Positions 46,277 to 59,046 of a stretch of 64,000 nt of DNA are shown here, piece by piece. How positions within the stretch are numbered: position 1 is the first letter of the stretch; each line of letters begins with the position of its first letter. This stretch comes from Phorcus lineatus (taxonomy: Eukaryota; Mollusca; Gastropoda; Trochida; Trochidae), in contig OV121092.1 in NCBI GenBank assembly GCA_921293015.1, positions 47,701,064-47,765,063 of the forward strand. Direction: 5' to 3'. A program made the position numbers and the translations under genes. The notes beneath the pieces were generated by a model. That model did not search any database. It was not told the origin of the DNA and saw only the letters and a list, made by a program, of their open reading frames with translations.

Positions 46277-48970
46277 TGGAAGGGGATGTGTGCCAAAAAT
46301 GAAATCATGCAAACTCGTAATTCGCAAGTTGTAACATGTTGTTCTCAACCGTGCAATTCTCGAAAAGACAAGTCCAAGTATACAAACCTAACATTTCAAT
46401 CCTGTAAAACTCAACTTGCTGTTCTCAACTTTACAAAGTTCAAATGTAATTCTAGAAATGTCAAAGTCGAAACTCATTTTTGTATTTCAAATAAGAGGGA
46501 TATACACATTTAGCAATGCTACAAGTTACGTTTTACAATTGGTAAATGAAAAAAAAAGAGTTGTAAAATCAGTTTTGCGAAACAGACTTTTGCATCTCGA
46601 GTTTTACATGAGTTGCATGGTTATGATTGCAATGTTCCGAAATACATCTGTACACGATTTCGCATTGACCATATTTGGAAGTTTAACGAAGACTGCCGAT
46701 GATTTCCAACAACGAGACCTCCCTGAATCAAGCTCCATGCAACGCTGTGAAAGCTTTCCGGATAGCGTTGAGTTGAGTCCACCACAATGCGCGGAGCTTG
46801 GGCATGCGACCATCACCTTTTGTCAAAGTTCTAAGTCAATTATTGATCTAGATAATTTTTTTTCTACTGTTTTTGTAGGGGTTACACGAGGTTTATCTCA
46901 CGAAAGAATATTATGAACTTTAATTCTGGGTTAGACTTTACTGGACACTAAATCTCTGCACAACTTACTGCATCGAGATAATTCACTATAAAAAATCTCG
47001 TTTTAGATATCAAGGTAGGGTTTCAAAAACTTACCAAATTACGAGACTGGTTTTAGAATAATGAAACAACGATATACTTGACACGCAAAGACAAATAACG
47101 GTAGAAAAAAATATATCTATATTGTATACCCACGTTACCCCTAAAACACGGGCATGTAATTCTTTCAAGTTAACAGTTAGAAAAATAACTACGCAACGTA
47201 AAGTTAGGGGAAAGTTCCAAAATCATTGAAAAGAATTAATTTTTATTTTGTTAGTCTTTCATTCATTTATTTAACAGTAAACAGTTTAAACAAATTTGAT
47301 TGAAGAATATGTCAAAATCACATGACTGGCATATCATGTGACATGTTATTTTTAACTCTCCGCCCGTCGTCTTATAAGCGAACGGTCTATTAATTTTTGC
47401 CCGGTCTGGCAGGCCGCCAGAGAACGTCGGGTCATTGTTCGATACATATTTTGCCAAATTTTAAGTCGTAAAGCTCTTGCAAATTCAGTTATCATCAACA
47501 ATTTAAATCAAAATACCTTTGTAATCACCAAGATGTAAAAATTCTAACAATTATTTGAAATACAAGATTATACATTTCCATACGTATAACTTAGGGGTGT
47601 GCAACTTAGATTTTACGCATCAGAGAAATCAAGACAAGTGGCACAGCAACAAAAACACGACTATTGTATTGTAATTGATAGTTAATTATCAACGATTCAC
47701 GTAGTGTATATCTTGAATTTTATCCAAAGGTGTGTTTAATTAGAAATGTTACCAACTGTGTTTATCAACTGTGTGCAAGTGCACAACTGAAGGGATTATT
47801 ACACAAGTGCGCCTTGATGAGAACATAAAATCAAACTTCACATCAGTTAAGTAAATGTAAACCATTATTAGAATATCATAATTAGGTGATGTCATAAAAT
47901 AATAATCATTTAAAATTAATTGCCAAAGCGACACAAAAGTATGGTGCTGAAAGATTGTCTACAAAGTAATCATGCTTTAACAAAGGCATCGGAAACGCTC
48001 ATATTCCATTGTTATACAAATTACTAAACAATAAACATATGCGCTTTGAAAAAATATACTTTTCAGTTTTGTAAAAATTTGATATGCTACGAAATTGATT
48101 AAGTATTTTGAACTATTGAAATCGGCCCCCGAAAAGTTATATGCGTTGACTACGTCACAAAATCTGAGGGGCTCGAAAGGAGGCGATGTCACAAAAATCG
48201 CGGTCAAATGGACCTTTTCGAAGTTCAGAAAATTTCTTGCAATAAACACGGGTATATTTTATAGAATGACGTATTCAAGAATTTTTTTTTTGTAATGGTC
48301 AGATAAGAATTAATTGCAAATGATATTTCTTCTATTACAATTGTTGCTATTTGCCTTAGGGGTTCGAAAACACCCTACGCGAGTTACTAAGAACTTTGAC
48401 AAAAGGTGAATGCCCAAGCATGCCCAAGCTCCGAGCATTGCGGTGGAGTCAACTCAACGCTATCCGGAAAGCTTTCACAGCGTTGCATGGAGCTTGGATC
48501 AGGGAGGTCTCGTTGTTGTCAAATACCGATCATCTTCGGAAATCATCGGCAGTCTTCGTTAAACTTCCAAATATGGTCAATGCGAAATCGTGCACAGATG
48601 TATTTCGGAACATTGCAATCATAACCATGCAACTCATGTAAAACTCGAGATGCAAAAGTCTGTTTCGCAAAACTGATTTTACAACTCTTCATTTTTCATT
48701 TACCAATTGTAAAACGTAACTTGTAGCATTGCTAAATGTGTATATCCCTCTTATTTGAAATACAAAAATGAGTTTCGACTTTGACATTTCTAGAATTACA
48801 TTTGAACTTTGTAAAGTTGAGAACAGAAAGTTGAGTTTTACAGGATTGAAATGTTAGGTTTGTATACTTGGACTTGTCTTTTCGAGAATTGCATGGTTGA
48901 GAACGACATGTTACAACTTTCGAATTACGAGTTTACATGATTTTATTTTTGGCACACATCCCCTTCCATA
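46277..48970. mobile_element. 2.7-kb element with ~560-bp terminal inverted repeats
   Basis: Arms at about 46277-46836 and 48386-48968 are near-identical inverse copies, beginning TGGAAGGGGATGTGTGCC. The flanks GGATGGTA (46269-46276) and GGATAGCA (48971-48978) are a diverged 6-8 bp target duplication. Copy A of the host repeat shows the uninterrupted site as GGAGGGCA. The right arm has a 10-bp tandem duplication (ATGCCCAAGC twice) and a ~20-bp extra segment. Open frames in the arms (up to 166 codons) are not supported as genes. The 1.5-kb interior holds nothing recognisable, so this is non-autonomous or of an unrecognised class. Confidence 0.9.
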
Positions 48971-49220
48971 GGATAGCAGCTAGGAGTTGATAGTGTTTGT
49001 TAGGTTATATAACTAGTATTCATGTATATTGGACGCTATATCTACACCTTTGTGCATTTATAAGGCTGTTTTTAGATTTTCATGGAAAATCAGTATTTGT
49101 CACAGATATGTATTTTGGACATGAAACGTTTTGATATTTTGATTTTATATCACCACATATGACATAACGGTTCGTATCAAAGGTAAATAACGTTATGAAA
49201 ATCACGGAGTGGCTCTTTAA

Positions 49221-51420
49221 AGGGTTCGATACTTCCATGGAGGAAAGTGAGTTCTACGATGTTGTGAGTTCTTATGTTGATTCCATTGATAAAGATCTTG
49301 TCTTATCTACTGTCGATGAGGATATACTGGATAAGGAAATATCTCTTCAGGAGGTTATAGATGCTATAGCGGGGATGCACTCTGGTAAAGCCCCAGGTTT
49401 CAGTGGTATTAGCATTGAATTCTTTAAGAGCGTCCCAGAATATTGTATCCAGATGTTACAGTTCTTGTTTAATGCAATTTGTTTTCGGGCATTTATCCGT
49501 CTGATTGGACTTCAGGCGTCATATTACCTGTGCACAAAAAGCGTTCTACTGGTGTACCATCTAATTATAGACCAATAACGTCATTGGAAGTGTCAGGAAA
49601 AATCTTTGCAAAAGTTATTAGTAATAGATTGTCAGAATGGGCAGCACAGGAGCAGTTCTTTACTCCCGAACAGGCTGGTTTTAGGCATGGTTTTCAAACT
49701 TCAGATAACATATTTATCCTTCATGCAGTTATCAATAAATATCTTTCTTTGTATAAAGGGAGTCTTTACTGTGCATTCTTGGATTTAAAAGCAGCATTTG
49801 ACTCTGTAGATAGGACAAGTCTCTTATATAAACTCTGGTTTGGTAATATTAAAGGTAGAATGTATTATTTACTTAAAAACATGTTTTTAATGTAAAATCA
49901 TGTGTCTCTCTGGAAAAGGGTTACACTTCTTTTTTTTATTGTGCATTCGCTGTGCGTCAAGGCTATCAGTTGTCTCCCTTCTTATTTTCATTTTTTATTA
50001 ATGATTTCGTTGAATTTCTGGCTGTTGATAATCACAGGTGTATTAGTCTAGACTTTATATATAGAGTTATTTATTTTGCTTTTTGCAAATGATATTGTTT
50101 TGTTTGATAGTACTCCCCTTGGTCTGCAAAATAGAATAGACAAATTAAATTCATATTGTCGAAAATGGAAGATAAAATCAATATTGATTAAAGTAAAATT
50201 ATTGTATTTAGGAAAGCTGGTAGACTAAGGAAATATTAACATTTTTGTTTGAATGGGGAAAACTTGGAAATTGTCAAATCTTATTATTTAGGTGTCCATT
50301 TTATGAGTTCAGGAAGTTGGTATATCACACAAAAGATTTTAGCGGAACAGGCATGGAAAGTTTTGTCTCTCACTAGATCCTTAATTAATAATTTCTACAA
50401 TCTTTCATTGAAAGTCTTGCTGTATATTTTTCATATTGAAATTCTACCAATTTTGCTATATGGTGCAGAGGTATGGGGTTTCATAGCTCGCCAAATATTC
50501 TTCATGTTCATGATAAATTTTGTAAGCAAATACTAAGGCTTTCTGTTACTACACCGAATATAAATTTATTAGCTCGTGGTGAACTTGGTAGATATTCTTT
50601 GAAGGTTAATATATATGTCAAAATAGTGAAGTATTGGATAAGATGTACAAGTCAAAGGGACGACGTAATTTTGTACAATGTTTATAAGTATCAATTTAAT
50701 CTAGCTGAAAAATAAAATAGATTGTTGGGCACTCAAAGTTAGAAATCTATTATTTACATATGGCTTTGGAAAGGTGTGGATTGATCAGCGTGTTGACAAT
50801 TAATGTTAAAAGTTTTCTTTTGGAATTTAAACAGAGATGTATTGACATTGACGTTCAAAATTGGCTTTCAGATCTTCATAAATATTCAAAATTAAAGATG
50901 TACAAGCAAATTAAGGTATATTTTTGAGAAGAAATGTGTTTTAGAGTAATTAACGTTAAAGCATATTGCACTTCGCTATGCAAATTCCGCTGTTCAAACC
51001 ATGATCTTATGATAGAGTATGAAAGACATCTCTAATTTGACCTTAAAGATCGTCTTTGCCCTTATTGGGTTATAATAACTACTGTTGAATCTGAATTCCA
51101 CTTTTGCCTTGAATGTCCATTATGTAATAACCTAAGAACAGATCTCATACAAGAATATTACTATGTAAACCCATCTGATAACAAGCTTAACTCACTGTTT
51201 ACATCAACAAATAGTATTGTACTCAATAATCTTGCCAAATATATTTTTCTAGCTCAAAAGAAACGTAACAAACATTTTGCATACTGCTGATGCCCAAGAA
51301 TGTCCATCATAGAATTGCATTATGCTTTGTCTGTATATGATATTTTATGACGCTTCGGCAGTTTATTGTGTCATCAACTTACATGTATAATGGGCTGGTA
51401 GCCCCTTTACAGAAATAAAC
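49221..51420 (+). pseudogene. Non-LTR retrotransposon ORF2 (RT) and 3' end
   Basis: Decayed LINE read across several frames. Domains in order: LQEVIDAIAGMHSGKAPGFS (about 49348-49405); the RT motifs SNYRPITSLEVSGKIFAKVI, LDLKAAFDSVDRTSLLYKLW and VRQGYQLSPFLFSFFINDF (about 49955-50010); the active-site strand FANDIVLF at 50082-50105; NGENLEIVKSYYLGVHF; ILPILLYGAEVWGF (about 50443-50482); FCKQILRLSV and GELGRYSLKV; and a C-terminal ESEFHFCLECPLCNNLR (about 51085). It ends with an AATAAAC near 51415. The YADD active site reads FAND. The clade is not settled; the 5' half is missing and its start abuts a TTAA element. Confidence 0.85.
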
Positions 51421-53167
51421 TCTCACCAAGCTGTATCCATCTACTACTTCGACAGGAAATGTCTTGACCTAATTCCATGAAAATGTTGCTAGAAGAGTCT
51501 ATTACAGAATATGGGTTGACAGTAAATTAATGTTATAAATGACTCAAACTGTCTTGAATTTATTTGAGAATATTTGATTATGTTCATGATATTCTTAATC
51601 GACATTACTTTAGATAAGTTATCTCGATTCGAATAAATGAACAAATATTTTGAGCAGCAGTTGTAACACCTGTCTCCCCTATAGTCAAGTGGATGTTCCC
51701 ATCAGTTGATTGGCCTATATCTTTTCATGTTGTATCTGAATTCTTTTTAACAGTAATGTATTAATGGTTAATTCTATGGAAGTATGAAGATATTCATCAT
51801 CTTGAGCATATGTCTTAAACATTCATAGCTATATTTAATTATGATTTTGCCTTTGATATTGAAATGAATTCAAGTAATTTTCTTGTTTGGTTCATCAATC
51901 TATAACCAGACCGGTAATTCCAACTCCTGATTCCTCAAGAGATCGATGTTAGTCCTTCAGAAATAATATTTTATATTTCAACCTACCTTAAAATATGAAT
52001 AATATTTAATGTTTAAAGTATGTAAAGTTACTGCGACATTAATATTATCATTGTCAAGTCTGAGATCAGCTACCGGTCAGCACTTGATCAGTTGATGACA
52101 AACCACGTGCGCGCTTGGTTTAATTGGTTTTAAAAACTTGACCTTAAATTTTATGCAATGGAGATCTTTTGGCAATAAGAAAGATATTTAAACCGTTATT
52201 TTAAGCAATGAACTTCTCCAAAAAAGAAATTTTGAAAAAAGTTAGTAGTCTGAAGGGCTTGTGAGAAATTGTTTCTACTCGCCCGACTCATTTTTCGCTA
52301 GCCTTGGGCTTACGGGCGAGCGTTAATTTTTAGCCCTGTGGTACATTTCATCTTTTAATAATTCAACATGATTTTTACATTCAAAATGGCGTGTAAATGT
52401 CGATGTTTGAAAATTGCTTGTCCAAATCATGAAAGAGGTCATTTTTCCAGTCTCATAATGAAGTGCACATGATCATCCACATGTCATAACTCCATTCTCA
52501 AAACGTAACAAATAATAATTTTCAACCAGTTTTACCAAAAATGATTATCCACTTTTCTCTTTTTTTAAATCTCTAATGCCGCCAGTTATAGTGTTAATCA
52601 ACACTTATCTCCCTCCTACTTGCAACTTTGGTATCAGTTTTGTCGTATTCCTCACGATTCACACCATAATCACTGACACTATCATTTTCACTGACCGTCA
52701 CGGTAGCATCGTCATTCGCAGAAAAAGTAACAATTGTTGATTTTCATTGAAACTTTCGTAATTCGTTTGCTTTTCATTATATGAGATGATTGTATAACGA
52801 TTCACACAAAAATGACTTTATGATGATATAATCAATCGATCTTACTCGACCATTGCTTCGTGTTTGGTAACCGTGTTTGGTAAGCGGATTTCGCCGAATT
52901 GGAGCATGGGCAGAACGAATATAATCTCTCAAGAATTTATAAAATTGCTTTAGAAATAGAAATAGATCGTAGATGGTCGAGGAATGACTTAATTTTTTGG
53001 GGATATTCTTAACTTCGATATGATGATTTCTGAATTCTGCAAGTTATCTTTCTTCAGGAAAAAGGAACGGGGATGAAAATGTACCGGGACACAACTTTAA
53101 ACATGCGTGACATCAAGGATTTATGCGAGATATGTACCGAAATTAAGGGCAACTCCTTGACTTGATA
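51421..53167. other. Non-coding stretch
   Basis: No gene is supported. A small inverted GGGCTTACGGGCGAGC / GCCCGACTC-type motif lies at 52285-52345, but element ends could not be defined. Confidence 0.4.
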
Positions 53168-53169
53168 TA

Positions 53170-54319
53170 CAGTAGAACACGGATATAAGGAACTCGGATA
53201 TAGCGAACACTCGGATATAGTGAACCATTTTTTAAGTCCCGTCATAAGCTTTATATAATATCATTAAAATTATACGTGTATAGCGAACCCGGATATAGCG
53301 AATTATCTGATATAGGGAACTAATTTTCATGCCCCGAGGGTCAATTAACATCACTTATAGCGAACTCAATCAGTGTCAGCTTTACTCAATTAGCGGTAAG
53401 ATCAACATTGTCCGTGGTGAATCAAAGCTCCTCATTATTGTTAGAGCAAACTCACTCCGTGTCAGCTTAGTCAATCAGCGGTATCTTCAACGTTGTTAGA
53501 AAATTAACTGTTAAGTAAACAGATGTTGTGTTTAAATACCCGACATGGTCACAGAATGTCAGTTCACTTGCGTTTCTTGTCACAAGATGGCGGGTAAACG
53601 TAAAGCTATCACTTTTGATACTAAACTTCGTATCATAGAGGCCGTTGATTTGGGTGTAAAATCTAAGAAAAACATCGCTTTGGACTTTGATATTCCAAAA
53701 TCTACTTTGAGTGGCATCATTAAGAATCGCGAAGCTATTCTGGCTCAATCTGTGTCGTCTGATTTTGGCCCCGCCCGCAAAAAGTTAAGAGCTGCCAATC
53801 ACCAAGATGTAGAAGATGCTCTCTACAAATGGTTTCAAGGGGCAAGAAGTGAGAACATTCCGTTAAATGGCCCAATGTTGCAGACAAAGGCAAACGAATT
53901 AGCATCGAAATTAGGTCATTCAGATTTTGATTGCCAGAGTGCATGGATTGACAGATTCAAGCAGAGGCGTGGCATTGTATGCAAATCAGCTCATGGTGAA
54001 AGCGCTTCTGTTGACACTGACCTTGTTGATGATTCGACAAAATGAAGAAGGCCAAACGAGGTATGCAAACGAAGATTGCAGACTTTGTCAAACGTACTAG
54101 TGCTATGGATATGTAATTGTAAAAACTTTATCGTGCTCCTTGATCCTCCAGAATAAAGATATGAAGTGCAGTATAATTTATCTTTGTTATTTTTGTGTTT
54201 AGACATGTACGTTTTCATTTTGATAATCCAAGATGGCTGCCAAACGTGAGTAGCGAACACCGGATATAGCGAACTAGATTCGCTGGTCCCTTGGAGTTCG
54301 TTATATCCGAGTTCTACTG
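53170..54319 (+). mobile_element. Tigger/pogo-like transposon, internally deleted (1150 bp)
   Basis: The TIRs CAGTAGAACACGGATATAAG and its complement GTTATATCCGAGTTCTACTG sit inside a TA target duplication (53168-53169 and 54320-54321). The subterminal regions carry many GGATATAGCGAAC words: five to six near the left end and two near the right. Inside is a plus-strand ORF for the DNA-binding half of a CENP-B-like transposase. It is followed by a 24-codon frame (54042-54116) matching the C-terminal tail, MQTKIADFVKRTS. The catalytic DDE domain between them has been lost. Confidence 0.92.
53545..54045 (+). CDS. CENP-B/Tigger-type DNA-binding protein, no DDE domain
   Basis: 166 codons uninterrupted; the second methionine (residue 15, 53587, MAGKRKAITFD) is the likelier start because relatives begin just before KRKxxT. 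Residues about 20-65 are a psq-type helix-turn-helix (TKLRIIEAVDLGVKSKKNIA, then PKSTLSGIIK). Residues about 90-145 are a CENPB/Tc5 DNA-binding domain (DALYKWFQGARSENIPLNGP, AWIDRFKQRRGI). The protein ends DSTK, where the family continues into the DDE catalytic domain; the transposase C-terminal codons restart in the next frame. It may still bind the element's ends and act as a repressor, or it may be a neutral relic; the frame shows no damage. Confidence 0.8.
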   Translation: MVTECQFTCVSCHKMAGKRKAITFDTKLRIIEAVDLGVKSKKNIALDFDIPKSTLSGIIKNREAILAQSVSSDFGPARKKLRAANHQDVEDALYKWFQGARSENIPLNGPMLQTKANELASKLGHSDFDCQSAWIDRFKQRRGIVCKSAHGESASVDTDLVDDSTK

Positions 54320-54321
54320 TA

Positions 54322-57300
54322 GAATCATGACGCGCGACAAGAATAAAATATTTTCAAAATGCGTACAAAAATTATTTATTATACTAATGCTCATAAACTA
54401 TTAAATTATCATTTAAACATCTACTCATCTTTCCTATTTCAAAAATGGAAAATGTCTACTGAACTGACTCACCAAATTTGAATCACTATAAGCTCTCAGT
54501 CACTTGTTTATCAATAATGTTGTTCAAGCTGAAAAACAGTCCCTTGTGTAATAAATTACTAAGTTTTCTAATAAAAAAAACTACATGTTTGATTATCATG
54601 AATGGTTATAATTTACATAAAATATTTATTAAGAATTATAATTATATTAATTATAACACACAGTTGTTTCTTACTTCAGGCAATACATGAACCTTAATTC
54701 ATTGTCATGAAAAACATTCTGTTATAAATCTTAACTAGCATCAATAGTCTAATGGTTAGCTAATTAAGATAAAACCAATAATCCAAGGTATCATACTTGT
54801 AAATGTCTTGTAATGAAAAATTGCAACTTTAATGAGTGCCTTCAATTTGAAAGAAACTTACATTTATGAATGAATGAATGAATTGCCAATGTTATTTTAT
54901 ATAAAGAAAAGACTGAAACTAGGGTATCTCTATATAAAATGGTCTAAATCTGAGATATTGTGTTATGTATCCTAATAGTAACAGGTCTACTAAAACCTTT
55001 TTTTATGATAAGCAAATTACAATCTGATTGTTGTTTCAGAAGATCTTTGATAATTTATATACGAAATTTGTTGATGCAGTTGCCCCCAACCCTTAAAAGC
55101 TATATTTATCTTCCTATCCGAAATGAAAAGACCAACAGAGTTAAAATCTGCTTTACAAAATCTGGCTGAAGGGTAATATAAATATATAAATTGTAGACAA
55201 ATTAAATCTTTAATAACTGTTTCTGGAATATTTATGGCTTTTAAATGTATATTTCAACTTACATGATTAATATAAAAAGCCTGAGAAGCTGCAGAATCAA
55301 AGGCTTTTTTTTTAATCCTCAGTTTATGCTAAGTAAGTATGTGTATCAAAGAAGCAATTTATAAATGTGTTTGAAGTTTGAATCCTTTTGATTTATTTTT
55401 TTTTATATTCCATAGCAAGTCCTGTTTTAATTTGAGTTTTGAGAGTTAAGTTAAACACGCTAAGGCATTGCCCATCAGAACTTTGTATGTGAAATAATTT
55501 CATTAGACTCTTATCTTTCCCACTACAGTATACAAGCAGATCTATAATTTAACATCCTTATGTAAATACTGATGTGTTTTTTTGTTAACTAAAAGTTTCT
55601 TATAATTTTTATTAAAGGAATTTCCAGGTGGGAGAGAAGAAAGTTAGAAGAGGAAGATTTCACTCAGGACAGCAGATGGATTGATTGATGTTGAGGGGTT
55701 TTCTAGTGAAGATGCCAGATAAAAACAAAAATTCAGCATTATGCAATATCAGGAGTTTTATTGCACTTGATCCAACATTATATAAAATGATTGAAAAATG
55801 AGTTTGTTGTAATAAAAAAGATGGATTAAATGACGTTTGCGATTGTTCCAAGATTGTTTGTAAAAATAGTCTGTTCCTCAATATAAAAAAAATTTCACAT
55901 GGCCAGGTAGGACCAGTCTTACTTCTCCTTTCCTTTATCACAAATTTAGCTAAAAAAGAGAAAACTTTCTATAGTAGTTTTAATCATGAAACTGACTTGG
56001 CGACAATAATGTGAATTGAGAAACATAAGGCTTTCGGTGAAATTATTTTAACAAATGCTGCAAATATATCATCAATGCATATGTTATTTTATCTATAAAA
56101 CTGTGACAACTAGCAGGGTATGCAGACACTGCACTTGAGAGTTGATGATAAAAACATTAATACCTCACTTACAGGCAGACACAATACATAAAAACATGTC
56201 TCATGTATATCCTCATATAGATGATCTCTTTATTTCAGGTTTTATTCCGTTATTATGATCTACTGAGAAATATAAAACTTTTAACTGCTAAGATAGTGGA
56301 GATAATCTGGTTCAGATACTGTCAATAGAAACAGCTATTGATCCTCAGTTCACACTAAATTCTTCATGAAAAAAGTAAGGCCCTACTACTGAGAACTTGT
56401 AAATGATAGGAAATTTACTAAAATGAAGTTGAAATTAAAAGAATATCAAAAGTTCCTAAATATGCTTTTATGATCAGTGCTGTAATTTGATTTCATGTAG
56501 ATGAGAAAAGGAAAAAAGGTTTGTTTGTGTATAATGTCAAAGTACAAGTTTCATGGATGTCTTACCTTAAAGAACACAACAAACAGTTTGCAAAATTGAA
56601 TCAAATTTCAGTTACATTTTTTTATCTCCCTTGCCAATACAGACAGACTCTTTAATATTAAGTGCTATGGAAACACTTGAAGTTTTAAAAAAAGAGCAGT
56701 TTGCTCAATAGGCTATATAGGAAACCTGTGACCTGATGTTCAGTCCAAAAATCTACAATTAATAATCCAATAGGGGTAACACAGTAATTTCTATTAGCAT
56801 ATAATGAGAGTTAATTAAAATGTTACAAACCAATCCTACCATGACAATTATGCTAATCTTATTTTAAGGCTTAATCACATTTATTTTAAGTGACAAAACT
56901 TTAAATAAATTATGTTTTGTAACTAACTAATAATAAATTGATATCAAATTAGATTTTAAAAGTATTCATGCTTATCAGTTACTCATGCCTATTTTTATGA
57001 TACCATTACACCAACATCTCATTAACAAACTTGTTGTAAACCATGTTTCTCAAATATACTACATACTTTATTTCTCTTAATTTTAAAGATTTAGATGTAC
57101 TTCGATTTTAGTGTACACACTTTGACTTAATCAAACAGGGATGTCCAATTTTTTGAGGGTTTGATATTTATCGTGGCTGAACTGCATGTGGGAAAGCTGA
57201 CTATCCAAAAGTCAAGTACTCAGACTACCAACTGATAATCCTGGACATGATTCAAACAAATAATACTGACTGCAATACAAGTATTAGATCAAAACTGATT

Positions 57301-58500
57301 AACAGAAAATGCATAATTACACAGACTGGCTGATAGGTTTCATCCTGAATTTTGATGTCACCTTTTAATTATTAGTGATCCGATTCAATTCAAATCAATT
57401 GTATATGACTCTTTCCAACTTAATTTTTAACGATAATTCCTTAATTTCATTGCAGGCGAGAAAAATGTTTCTTGAATTTGATTATGATTCACATTTACTT
57501 TGAATTGGAATCAGTTCAAAATTGGGATAATATGATTTTAAAATGTTTTTAATTGTTCCTAATTTTATTGTAAAAAGTTACAAAAACATTGTGAGGTAAA
57601 AAATAAAATAATTTTGGCATAGACTTGCCTAGAGTCATCATTTGAGAATACAAAATTTCACTGACACAAATAATCTATAGGTAAAAGTGTTTCTAAAAAC
57701 TAAAAACACCACATATTTACATAGTTAGCTGAGCCAGCTTATTTAGAACAGTGGGGAATCTGAATGAGTTTTAAGTAAGATATGAAATACCTACATGTAC
57801 TACTGTGTAAGATTGCATGAATTAATCTGTCAGCAAATATCCTATCTACTTTGTTGGCTTGTCGTGTGTGATACCATTACATGACATAGAATTTACTTAT
57901 CAGCTTTTAAACATTCGCTATACACAAATTATGAGTGTGGAAGTAGTAACTAGTGTAATTTTTTCTTAATTACTTAGTTGATTCTTTGTAATACAAATAT
58001 CTCAGGAAGAAAATACTCCAGGAGGTAAGTAGATTTAAATTTCAATCAAATAGAATTTCAAGAAAAAAATTTAAATCCGACTGACTTACACAACTATTTC
58101 TATTCATAGATTAAGTGAGTCTAGCGTACACAAGAAACCTCAAACCAAACATTGTTTTTTTAATATCGTATGGAATAAAATGAAACATGAAATGTTTTAA
58201 ATGTGGTTTGTTTTACTATTTGTTCATTCAAGATTGTCTTGCTTAATACATGATCCACAAACATATAATGAATTGCTGAAACTACATTTAACTGCGCCAT
58301 GACACAATCTATTTAAAACTGGACGTAATTATTCGTTAGAGAATTATTGATTGAGGTCATGTTCAGCTGACCTTGATGAATTTGGAACCAACCAATAAAA
58401 TCATGATTGCAGGAAGTCAGCTTTCAACTAATGAGAGACAAGCTTCTTTTGCATCCTGGTTAACACAGAATTGTTACTGTATTATTTTTCAACAAAATTC
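54322..58500. other. Very AT-rich non-coding stretch
   Basis: No supported gene, RNA or element. Short tracts such as TGAATGAATGAATGAAT near 54868 are simple repeats. A 93-codon minus-strand frame at 55660-55941 has no recognisable domain. Confidence 0.45.
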
Positions 58501-58600
58501 AATGCGGTACATCAGGAACATTCGGATTTTGTAATTGAGTGGAAAAACAATTGCATTGAGCCGTGATTCGAAGAGCTGGACCAGTTCTCTATTGATTTGC

Positions 58601-58700
58601 TTATGTTCGCGCCTGCGCGACACGAAATGGGCATGCAATTCTCTAGATGTAAAAAAGGACTTTGGGACATATTATATTACAGCTGTTTTAACTAGATTGG
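58601..58700. promoter_or_regulatory. GC-rich patch with NRF1-like GCGCCTGCGCG
   Basis: GCGCCTGCGCG near 58609-58619 and TGGCGCCATT near 58698 stand out in an AT-rich setting and resemble promoter motifs (NRF1-type). No exon was found nearby. Confidence 0.2.
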
Positions 58701-59038
58701 CGCCATTACATAGTCATTGTTTGCGTTCATGAATACAATGACCAAGTTACTTGCAACAGGCTTTCATGAAGGTTTTAAAAAATTTTTTTTTACATAAATA
58801 TACTTAAATTTGACTTGGATAAGAAAAGAATAACCAACTCAAATCTCTGAATTACAGTTTATCTGTCCCACATGAATTATTGTGATAAATTCCTGGCTAA
58901 AGCTTGAAATTTATAACAATGATTCACTGTCACAAGTCAGCTGTAAATTGAAACTTGGAACGGTATGCCAAAACACACCCGGTGAGTTTTGTTGAGGTGG
59001 TGCACGCGTGAAGCATGACAGGTGTGTGCAAAAAGGTG

Positions 59039-59046
59039 TATAAAAG
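59039..59046 (+). promoter_or_regulatory. TATA-box-like TATAAAAG
   Basis: GTGTATAAAAGTGCGTGT lies in a GC-richer block (about 58970-59200), a reasonable core-promoter setting. No start codon, exon or homology could be tied to it. A 73-codon open stretch after it (59050-59268) lacks an ATG at its start. Confidence 0.2.

Larger units (their letters stand above)
45481..49216 (-). mobile_element. TTAA-flanked element, family 2, copy B (with two inserts)
   Basis: The ends AAAGCCACTCCGTGAG and ATCACGGAGTGGCTCT are flanked by TTAA at 45477-45480 and 49217-49220. Sequence next to the right end is the inverse of the left part of copy A (GTCATATGTGGTGATATAAA and neighbours), so the copies are inverted. 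Two later insertions, 45606-46157 and about 46277-48970, explain its 3.7-kb span; without them and their TSDs it is 472 bp. Its right TTAA abuts the LINE segment that starts at 49221. Confidence 0.9.

Noticed and set aside
46166..46916. Open frames of 115 and 166 codons
   Set aside because: They lie in the arm of the long inverted repeat; the mirror arm does not keep the same frames.
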